Source: Cardiobacterium sp963553325
Lineage (GTDB): Bacteria; Pseudomonadota; Gammaproteobacteria; Cardiobacteriales; Cardiobacteriaceae
Reading direction: 5' to 3'
Length of the DNA stretch: 47,358 nt
NCBI GenBank assembly: GCA_963553325.1
Contig: CAUVOF010000005.1
Coordinates: 1 to 47,358, forward strand
Part shown: positions 16,331 through 26,600 of the stretch, in pieces
Layout of the letters: every line of letters starts with the position of its first letter
Numbering within the stretch: the stretch's first letter is position 1
The notes under the pieces: generated by a model
Told to the model about the DNA's origin: nothing
The model's database searches: none
The model's input: only the letters and a program-made list of their open reading frames with translations
Translations under genes and position numbers: made by a program

Positions 16331-17596
16331 ATGTTAAGCTCAAAGAAACGAACGAATATTACCAAAAACAACAATAGCAAATATTACACACTGGCACTTG
16401 CATTTTCTGCGGTTTCCGGATTACTGGCGCTATCTAGTTTGGCGCTGTTATTTGCGGGTAGCAATGGATTGTTGCATTTGGTACTGCCGCTTATGATAGT
16501 TCTCACTGGCACCGCGGGATTTTTCTGGTACCAATTCGTAGGTGAACAGTATTCCAAAATACAAAATGCCTCTACAGAAGCAGAATTTCGCGCCAAACGT
16601 GACCAAGATGCGATTATTCGCCTCATGGATGAATTGACTGAATTTTCTAATGGTGATTTGACCGTTGAGGCTCAGGTAACAGAAGACTTTACCGGTGCGA
16701 TTGCCGATTCCGTTAACTATGCGATTGAATCCATGCGTGAGCTGGTAGGCACGATTAACCGTACATCTACACAAGTTTCTAATGCCTCTAATAGCACCCG
16801 CCTGATTGCCGAACAAATGCAAAATTCTTCCACTGAGCAGGCGCAAAAAATTCACTCTATTGCAAAAATCATTAGCGATATGGTGCGCTCACTGGATAGA
16901 GTCGCTATGAGTACCAATGATTCGGCAGAGATTGCTCGTAATTCAGTTAATATTGCGCGCGAAGGTGCTCAGCAGGTACGTAATACCATTAACGGCATGA
17001 ATAATATTCGTGGCAATATTCAAGAAACACGTACGTTAATTAAGCGACTAGGCGAAAGTTCACAAGAAATCGGCAATATCGTCGAAATCATTAAAAGCAT
17101 TGCTGATCAAACCAACATCCTTGCCTTGAACGCTGCCATTCAGGCAAACTCTGCTGGAGAAGCCGGGCGTGGTTTTGCCGTGGTTGCCGATGAAGTACAG
17201 CGACTCGCTGAACGCTCATCCAATGCAACCAAGCGTATTGAAGGACTGGTGAAAACCATCCAAAACGATACCAATGCGGCAGTTGCCTCCATGGAACGCT
17301 CTACCAAAGAAGTTGTAGATGGTGCAAATATTGCAGAAGAAGCGGGAACAGCGCTGAGCAAGATTGAAGACGTTTCTACTTCGTTGGCATCTCTCATTGA
17401 ACGGGTTTCAGAATCCACACGCAAAGTCTCCACCATGGCGGAAAATATCGCGAGCGATATGTCGCAAATCAATAAAATGGCGGTTACTACCACTGAAAAC
17501 GTTATCAAAACATCCGACTCTATCGAAAATCTGAGCATCCTCTCCCAAGAATTAAAGAACTCCGTATCGGGCTTTAAACTGCCGGTAGGATATTAA
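16331..17596 (+). CDS. pilJ: Methyl-accepting chemotaxis protein PilJ, lacking a periplasmic domain
   Basis: Receptor of the Pil-Chp array. The start at 16331 is preferred because GGGGG lies 5 bases upstream; an in-frame ATG 12 bases earlier has no ribosome site. Product 421 residues. Two membrane segments (about 20-42 and 48-68) are separated by only some six residues, so almost nothing is periplasmic; P. aeruginosa PilJ is about 680 residues with a large periplasmic part. A HAMP-like segment (90-140) and a long MCP coiled coil follow, with signalling tip IADQTNILALNAAIQA and GRGFAVVADEVQRLAERS (about 257-296). Position between pilI and chpA supports the assignment. Confidence 0.9.
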   Translation: MLSSKKRTNITKNNNSKYYTLALAFSAVSGLLALSSLALLFAGSNGLLHLVLPLMIVLTGTAGFFWYQFVGEQYSKIQNASTEAEFRAKRDQDAIIRLMDELTEFSNGDLTVEAQVTEDFTGAIADSVNYAIESMRELVGTINRTSTQVSNASNSTRLIAEQMQNSSTEQAQKIHSIAKIISDMVRSLDRVAMSTNDSAEIARNSVNIAREGAQQVRNTINGMNNIRGNIQETRTLIKRLGESSQEIGNIVEIIKSIADQTNILALNAAIQANSAGEAGRGFAVVADEVQRLAERSSNATKRIEGLVKTIQNDTNAAVASMERSTKEVVDGANIAEEAGTALSKIEDVSTSLASLIERVSESTRKVSTMAENIASDMSQINKMAVTTTENVIKTSDSIENLSILSQELKNSVSGFKLPVGY

Positions 17597-17613
17597 GCTA
17601 AAGACAAACAAGG

Positions 17614-17631
17614 TTTGGTATCTATACCAAA
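17614..17631. repeat. Perfect hairpin between pilJ and chpA
   Basis: TTTGGTAT and ATACCAAA are perfect 8-base arms around a 2-base centre, 18 bases after the pilJ stop and 18 before the chpA start. No T run follows, so it is not a standard terminator. It could be an RNA stem near the chpA ribosome site or a protein-binding palindrome; the sequence does not decide. Confidence 0.6.
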
Positions 17632-17649
17632 TCAGGTACAGGAGTTTTC

Positions 17650-20600
17650 ATGGCAAATAAATTAGGCAATCAACTCTTAACGCGCGTCCAAAATGAAATG
17701 GCGCGCAATATCGCCGATATTAAGCGGCAACTGAGCGAATGGTTAGAGCGCCCTGAATCTGGCGGGATTGAAATACTGCGCAAGAGCATGGCAGAAATTA
17801 GCGGCGGCCTCTCGCTGATGGAGCAGAATGAAGCCGTTGAGTTGGCGGATGCGATTATTACGGGCATTGAAGGCCTAGACCAAAACGTAAACGAAAATGG
17901 CGTAACCGATGTATTTGCCGAGCAAGGCGCTGAAATTGCTTCGGGTCTATTGATATTGGCAGATTATATTGAGCGCTTGGGGCATAGCAGTAGCGGTCAT
18001 AAAGAATCTGTTGTGCAAGCGGCAACAGCCATTCGCACCATGTTAGGTAATGGTGAAAAAATTAGAGTTGTCGCCCAGCCATTTATTAGCCAAGATACCT
18101 ATCAGGCATTAGCGACTGAAGTCAATAAAATCATTGAAGCTGCTCGTAATCAATTGGAGCAGCACGTTCGCAGTCCTAATAGTGCCTTCAATGCAGAAGC
18201 TATTATCAATGCTAACCATGATTTGATTTCTTTGTTTCAAATCCTGAACCTGCAAACGCCGCAATCGTTGCTTAAGCAAATCAACCAAATGCTACGGACA
18301 CCATTGACAGAAAAACAATGGATAGAAGTCGCAGAAGCGATGATTTTGGTGCAAGAAACGCTGAAACAATTAAAAGAAAACGTTATTGCCGAGCAAGTCG
18401 ATGATTATCAAGATGCGGTACATGCGCAAATAACCCATTCGCGTCAATTAGAAATCGATAAATTAATTAACGATACGGGCAAGCAAGGAAAGACGTTTTT
18501 TGAATCGCTGCGCAAGCAAGTCTTGCAAGATGAAACGGTCAAACAAAAGCAACCCTGGCTTGATGCGGTCAAACAGCTTGCAAACTATAGTGCCATTACG
18601 GCATTGGTTAATATAAGAGAGCTGGCAAACCAATTACAGCAGCTGGCACTACTGTTTGCGGAATTTACCGTACAAAATGATGAGACCATTAGCAAAACCT
18701 ACGTGCCAGTTATTGATGCTTTGGTTGCGGTAGAGTATCTCTTTGATGATTTGGCTGAAGTAGGAAAAGTCTCTTTACAGGACGTTTCTTTCCTCGCAGA
18801 AGCCGTACAAAATATTGAAAAAATATGCCCTGCCAGTGCCAGGGCGAAATCGCTATTTATTGAATCTGCCAACATGACACCGTCCGCAGCGGAAGATGAT
18901 GCAGAAAATACTGGCGATATGCAGCACTTTAAGGATGCCTTGGGTGCTGGATTGGATGTTCTTAACGATGATTTCTCCACCCTGGAAGCAGAAAATGCTG
19001 AGCATGAGGAGGAAGAGCCGCAAGAGGAAGAAAATCCGCCCGAACAAAAATACGAGGCGGTATTGCAGACGTCTGCTAGCTCTGCGCACGCACAGGACAC
19101 TAGCGATGCCACGGTGATATACGCAGGAGCAGCTGTCGCCCCCCATACCGATACGCCACCGGCAGCAGCGCATATGCCCGCCGCTGCTGCAGAAGTGGAT
19201 GCTGCAACCGATTCGCTCACCTTGACCGCCCCTGCAAAAGCGGACGAAGCCGCGCATGAAGATTCGACAACACTGGGCGCTGCCAGTGGTCAATCGCAAG
19301 CCAGCACGGAAGGCAAAGGAAGTGGTGCAGCTTATTTCGCCAACAAGACGTTGCGCGATTTGGACAAACTGGAAATTCCTGCCGAAAAAGAAGCCTTTAT
19401 CGCAAGCCATAGCAATGCCGTAGTAGATGAAGAAATCCGCGAATTCTTCAGCGAAGAATTGGGCGAAATCCTCGCCTTGATGAATGACACCTATCCAAAA
19501 TGGCGTGAGGATTCTGCGGACACGCAACTGACTGGCGACATCCGCCGCGCCTTCCATACCCTCAAAGGCTCAGGGCGCACCGTTGGTTACGAAGCGCTGG
19601 GCGAGTTTGCCTGGCAGCATGAACAGCTGCTTAACCGCGTTATTGAAAAAGATTTTTCTGCGAACTCGCTGGTGTGCGACACCGTTGGTGATGCCATTTC
19701 CTTGCTCAATATCCTGCAGCAACAGGATGAATTCGTTGAGCACAAAGGCGCATTGCTGCAACAGGCGCTGGTCGCCGAGCGGGTGCGCCTGTCACTCATG
19801 GATGCGCCGCAAAGCGGGCAGGACGCCTTGGATGCCTTGTCGCGCAAATTACGCCTTACCGACACGGAGGCAACAGCTGCGCCCGTCGCAACAACATCTA
19901 CAACGACCGCCGTCACGTCGTCGGCGGATGAGGATGACTGGTCTCTCTTGGACGATATTGTCCTGAAAGACGAACCTACCGATGACAACGGTACGACGGA
20001 TACCGCCTCTACGGATAGCGGCGCCGTGGCTGTTTCGACTGACACCGCCGCGCCTGCCAGTCATATAGCTGCGCAAAAAACAGCTAGCGATGACACAACC
20101 ACCGCAACAGGCGAAAGCGCAACCATCGCCCTCGCGGACGATAGCAGCGCCACCACAGGCGACAACATTGCTGCCAGCATAGACACAACCGCTACCACAG
20201 ACGCAAGCGCAACTATCAGCCTTACTGACGATAGCAGCGCTGCCACAGGCGACAGCATTGCTGCCAGCATAGACACGAGTGCTGCTACAGACGCAAGCAC
20301 AACCATTAGCCTCGCCGACGACAGCAGCGCCGCTACAGGCGACAGCATTGCTGCCGGCCTAGACGCAACCGCTACCACAGACACGAGCGCGACCATCAGC
20401 TTCGCCGACGACAGCAGCACTGCTGCAGGCGACAGCATTGCTGCCGGCCTAGACGCAACCGCTACCACAGACACGAGCGCGACCATCAGCTTCGCCGACG
20501 ACAGCATCACTGCAGACGACAGTATTACTGCCAGCACAGGCACAACTGCCGCGACCGACGCAAGCACAACCATCAGTCTCGCCGACGACAGTAGCGCCGC

Positions 20601-23600
20601 CACAGGCGACAGCATCGCAGCCGCGCACACGACCGCGGCCACTACAGCAACCGTCGCCGACTTCAGCGGCGAAGAAAACTACAACAAAGCGCTGCGTACC
20701 CTACAGCGCGGGCTAAGCATGGGTGAGCCGGATGCCGATATGCAGGCGGCATTGGCCGAAACCATCCGCCGCCAATGGCAGCAAAGCGTTGCCGATGACC
20801 CCGCACTGCGCGAAGCAATGGCGCAAAGCCTGCTCGCCAGTTTCCAAAGCGAAGGCGGGGCGCAGCAGGCACAGTGGGTTGCAGACATCCTCGCCCAGGC
20901 AAACGCCGCAGGTGGCGCTGCCGTACCGGTACAACCCGGACTCAACGCCCCCGCCGCCACCGATGTGCCGCAACACGAAACCCCGCATGGCATTAGCGAA
21001 CAGGCATACAGCCGCATGCTCAACACCCTGCGGCGTGGCCTTGCCGCCGGTGCAGACGAAGACATGCAAGCGGTCCTTTCCGACAGCATCAGCCGCCAAT
21101 GGCTGCAACAAGGCATTGCCACCGAAGGCGAAACCCGCGACGACATCATTGCCCACCTGAAAACCGCACTCGCCAGCGAAGGCGCGGTTGATGAAGCGAC
21201 ATTGGACGCGATGTTGGCACAGGTACCGCACCGCGTGCCGAGCGTCTTGCCGGAAGGCGTGCAGCAAGATTCTTACGGCGTGATGATGGAAACCCTACGC
21301 GCCGGGCTGGACAACGCCGCCGGCGCGGATATGCAGGAAATGCTTGCCACCGCTATCGGCAACCAATGGCAAAGCCAAAACAGCCTGCAAGACAGCGCCG
21401 TTCGTGCTGCCGTCGCCGAACAAATGGCGGCAGTCCTCGGTGGCGATGGCCACGAAAACGCCGCGCTGGTCGAAGCCGTACTGAACCGCGCCGCGGAAAA
21501 AGCGCGCGAAACCCCGGCAGGACTCAACCCAGCCGATTACGAACACCTGCTGGAAACCCTGCGCAGCCGCATGGGTGAAGCGCAAAACAGCGACGCACAA
21601 GAAGCGATTGCCGCCAGCATCAGCAGCCAACTACAAAGCGACAACCAACTACAAGACGAAGCGACGCGCGACGCCATCGCACAGCGCGTCATCGCTGCCC
21701 TCGGCGGCCAAGGCGAAACCGACGCCGCTGCCGTGGAAGCCATCCTGGAGCGCGTTGCCGTCAAAGTGGCAGGTCAACAACCGGCCGCATTGCCTGCCGG
21801 TGTGCGCCCTGAAGCCTATGGCGCAATGCTACAAACCTTAAGCGGCGGTATTGCTGCGGCACAAAGCGACGCAGCCGCTGCCGAAGCACTTGCCGCAACC
21901 ATCGGCGCACAATGGCAAGAACCGCATTCCCTGCAAGATGCGGCGACCCGTGCCGCGGTGGCGCAACAAATCAGCGCTGCCCTCGGTGGCGAGGCAGATA
22001 CCGCAACGGTCGAAGGCGTTCTCAACCGCGCCGCTGCGCAAGCGGCAGGATTGCCCGCAGGCGTCAAACAAGAAGCCTACGGCGAGATGCTGCAAACGCT
22101 GCGCGCTGGCATCAGCACCGCACAAAGCGACGCAGCCGCTGCCGAAGCGCTCGCCGCTAGCATTGGCGCGCAATGGCAAGAACCGCATTCGCTGCAAGAC
22201 GCTGCCACCCGTGCCGCAGTGGCGCAACAAATCAGCGCCGCCCTTGGTGGCGAAGCTGACGCGGCGACGGTCGAAGGCGTGTTGAACCGCGCTGCTGCGC
22301 AAGCAGCAGGCTTACCCGCAGGCGTCAAACAAGAAGCCTACGGCGAGATGTTGCAAACGCTGCGTGCTGGAATTGGCGCGGTACAAAGCGACGCAGCCGC
22401 TGCCGAAGCACTTGCCGCAACCATCGGCGCACAATGGCAAGAACAACACTCGCTGCAAGACGCTGCGACCCGCGCCGCGGTGGCGCAACAAATCAGCGCC
22501 GCCCTCGGTAATGAGGCGGACGCGGCGACGGTCGAAGGCGTGTTGAACCGCGCCGCCGCACAAGCGGCAGGACTGCCCGCCGGCGTCAAACAAGAAGCCT
22601 ACGGCGAGATGTTGCAAACGCTGCGCGGCGGTATTGCTGCGGCACAAAGCGACGCAGCCGCTGCCGAAGCACTTGCCGCAACCATCGGCGCACAATGGCA
22701 AGAACCGCATTCCCTGCAAGATGCGGCGACCCGCGCTGCGGTGGCGCAACAAATCAGTGCCGCCCTCGGTGGCGAGGCAGATGCGGCAACGGTTGAAGGT
22801 GTGTTGAACCGCGCCGCCGCACAAGCGGCAGGGTTGCCCGCTGACGTCAAACAAGAAGCCTACGGCGCAATGCTGCAAACGCTGCGCGGCGGTATTGCTG
22901 CGGCGCAAAGCGACGCAGCCGCTGCCGAAGCACTTGCCGCCAGCATTGGCGCGCAATGGCAAGAACCACATTCTCTGCAAGATGCAGCGACCCGCGCCGC
23001 GGTGGCGCAACAAATCAGTGCCGCTCTCGGTGGTGAAGCGGACGCGGCAACGGTCGAAGGCGTGTTGAACCGCGCCGCCGCACAAGCGAACGCGCTACCG
23101 CAAGGCGTCAAACAAGAAGCCTACGGCGAGATGCTGCAAACCCTGCGTGCTGGCATTGCTAACGCGCAAAGCGACGCGGCCGCTGCCGAAGCGCTTGCCG
23201 CCAGCATTGGCGCGCAATGGCAAGAACCACATTCCCTGCAAGACGCAGCGACCCGCGCCGCGGTGGCGCAACAAATCAGTGCCGCTCTCGGTGGTGAAGC
23301 GGACGCGGCAACGGTCGAAGGCGTGTTGAACCGCGCCGCCGCACAAGCGAACGCGCTACCGCAAGGCGTCAAACAAGAAGCCTACGGCGAGATGCTGCAA
23401 ACCCTGCGCGCCGGCATTGCTAACGCGCAAAGCGACGCGGCCGCTGCCGAAGCGCTTGCCGCGACCATCGGCGCACAATGGCAGGAACCGCATTCGCTAC
23501 AAGACGCAGCGACCCGCGCCGCGGTTGCGCAGCAAATCAGCGCCGCTCTCGGTAATGAGGCGGATACCGCGACGGTCGAAGGCGTTCTCAACCGCGCCGC

Positions 23601-26600
23601 TGCGCAAGCAGCAGGACTGCCCACAGGCGTCAAACAAGAAGCCTATGACGAGATGCTGCAAACCCTGCGCGGCGGTATTGCTGCGGCGCAAAGCGACGAA
23701 GCCGCTGCCGAAGCGCTTGCCGCCAGCATTGGCGCGCAATGGCAAGAGCCGCATTCCCTGCAAGATGCCGCGACCCGCGCCGCGGTGGCGCAGCAAATCA
23801 GCGCTGCCCTCGGTGGTGAAGCGGATGCGGCAACGGTCGAAGGCGTGTTGAACCGCGCTGCCGCACAAGCGGCAGGACTGCCCACAGGCGTCAAACAAGA
23901 AGCCTATGACGAGATGCTGCAAACCCTGCGCGCCGGCATTGCTAACGCGCAAAGCGACGAAGCTGCTGCCGAAGCGCTTGCCGCCAGCATTGGCGCACAA
24001 TGGCAAGAGCCGCACTCGCTGCAAGATGCCGCGACCCGCGCCGCGGTGGCGCAACAAATCAGCGCTGCCCTCGGTGGTGAAGCGGACGCGGCAACCGTCG
24101 AAGGCGTCTTGAACCGTGCCGCTGCACAAGCGGCAGGACTGCCTGCTGGCGTCAAACAAGAAGCCTACGGCGAAATGTTGCAAACGCTGCGCGCTGGCAT
24201 CAGTGCCGCGCAAAGCGACGAAGCTGCTGCCGAAGCGCTTGCCGCCAGCATCGGCGCGCAATGGCAAGAACAACACAGTCTGCAAGATGCGGCCACCCGT
24301 GCCGCGGTGGCACAGCAAATCAGTGCTGCCCTTGGTAATGAAGCGGACGCGGCAACGGTCGAAGGCGTGTTGAACCGCGCCGCCGCACAAGCGGCAGGAC
24401 TGCCCACAGGCGTCAAACAAGAAGCCTACGGCGAAATGTTGCAAACCCTGCGTGCTGGCATCAGCGCCGCACAAAGCGACGAAGCTGCTGCCGAAGCGCT
24501 TGCCGCCAGCATTGGCGCACAATGGCAAGAGCCGCACTCGCTGCAAGATGCCGCGACCCGCGCTGCGGTGGCGCAACAAATCAGCGCTGCCCTCGGTGGC
24601 GAGGCGGATGCGGCGACGGTCGAAGGCGTGTTGAACCGCGCTGCTGCGCAAGCGGTAGGCTTGCCGCAAGGCGTCAAACACGATGCCTACAGCGAGATGT
24701 TGCAGACGATGCGCAGCGAGTTTGCCGCCGCACAAGGCGACGAGGCCGCGGCCGAAGCGCTGGCGACGATGCTTGCCGCGCAGTGGGAAGAGCCGCATTC
24801 GCTGCAAGACCCGGCGGCGCGTGCCGTGGTAGCGGCGAAAATCAGCGCTGCCCTCGGTGGCGAGGTCGATGCGGCTGCCGTGGAAGATGTTCTTGCTCGC
24901 GCTGCCGTTCAGGCGGCGGCGCTGCCGGAAGGTGTCAAGCACGAGGCTTATGGCGAGATGCTGCAAACGTTGCGCGCCGGTCTCACCGCTTCGCATGGCG
25001 ACAGCGCAGTCGCCCAGGAAATGCTCGCCGCCAGTATCGGTGCGCAATGGGCAGACGCTTATTCGCTGCACGATGACACGGTTCGCGCCACCGTCGCCGC
25101 CCGCATCAGTGAGGCGCTTGGCGACAAGGCCGATGCGGCAACGGTCGCGGCGATTCTTGACCGCGCGGTGGAAAAGGCCGCCGCTTCTGCCTTGCCGGAA
25201 GAGCTGTCACCGGAGGTGTACAACCGCCTGCTTGGTACGCTGCGTCGTGGCTTGCAGGATGGCGATGCCGATACGCAAGCCGCGCTTGCCGCTACCTTGC
25301 AGCGTCATTGGGAGCAGAACGGTCTGCCGCAAGACCCGGCGACTATCGCTGCGGTTCAGCAACACCTCGGCGCCTCGCTTGCCGCGCAGGGTTTTGCTTC
25401 GCAACAGGTTGACCAGGTCTTTGCCGAAGCCGGCTTGCAGGCAAATGCGCCCAGCGTGGTGGTGCAGGCAGTATTGCCGCCAGATGCCGCGCAGGACGAT
25501 GCGACGACCGCACCGCAAGTGGTCGATACCGGTTTCTTTGAGGTCGCCGGCGATGATGATGCTGCCGCAGGCGATAGTGCGGAAGGCGGCTTTATTGATA
25601 CCGCCACCGTGCCGGGCGACCATCCGCCGCTGAACGACGCCGATATTGTCGATGTGCCGGTTGCCTTTGCCAACCGTCCGCTCAGTGGCGATGTGCAGGG
25701 CGGGGCAGGGCAGGCAGCGGCGAACAGCGTTTCCATCGGCGACCTCAGCAGCATCCTTGCCAATATGCCGCGCCGCGTTAATCCGGCGGAGCGTCTGAGC
25801 AAGGAACTCGCCTCACTGGCGCAACACCCAGGGCTGGACGATGCCGTCAGCCAGGATAAGGGCAGTGAAATCAGCGCTGCCGCCAGCCGTGCCGGTTTCC
25901 TGCGCGCGGTTGACCAGTTTGAAACCCTGTCGCAGTTGGCGGATAAAACGGAATCGCCGGAGCTGATTGATGACCTGATTGATGCCGTCTATGACATTGA
26001 AGACAGCATCGATGCCGATACCGCGCCGCAGTGGGTCTGGCGCCTGCTTGATTCCATCGAACAACTGCTGCTCACCCACAAACACGAAGGCACGCCGGTC
26101 AGCCTCAGTTGCGCCGCCGTGCTGCGACAAAGCGCCGACCTCATCGAAAACTACGAGGAAGAGGGCAACGAAGACGACGCCATTGACGCCATCAACTCGC
26201 TGCTCAATGCGCGGCGTGAGCTCGGCGGCGGCAAAATCCACAGCGCGCCGGCAACCATGCCGTACAGCGGCGATACGCTTGGCAGCGAGCTGGTGGAAGA
26301 CCCCAATGCCAACACCATGCTGGCGGAAACCTTCATCGATGAAGCGATGTCGCTCTTTGCCCACAGCCAGGAAGAAGCCGAACGTTGGGACGAAAACCGC
26401 AGCCAGTTGAGCCGCCTCGATGCTATTCGCCGCGATATTCACACCCTCAAGGGCAGCGCGCGTATGGCCGGTTACAACGCCATCGGCGACCTGACGCACG
26501 GCGTCGAATCACTGATTGACGGTATCGTCAGCGGCCAGGTAGAGCCGAGCAGCAAGGCAACCAGTATTCTCGTTGGCGCGATGTGGCAGGGGATGCTGAT

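Noticed and set aside
23497..25071. Long open frames on the minus strand through the chpA repeats (several of 83 to 524 codons)
   Set aside because: They recur every 261 bases because the repeat does, have no ribosome sites, and encode low-complexity sequence. They are mirror frames of GC-rich coding DNA.
20662..25455. CRISPR array or adhesin-type repeat
   Set aside because: There are no short direct repeats with unique spacers, the units are head to tail, coding and in frame with kinase domains on both sides, and no signal peptide or surface-export motif is present.
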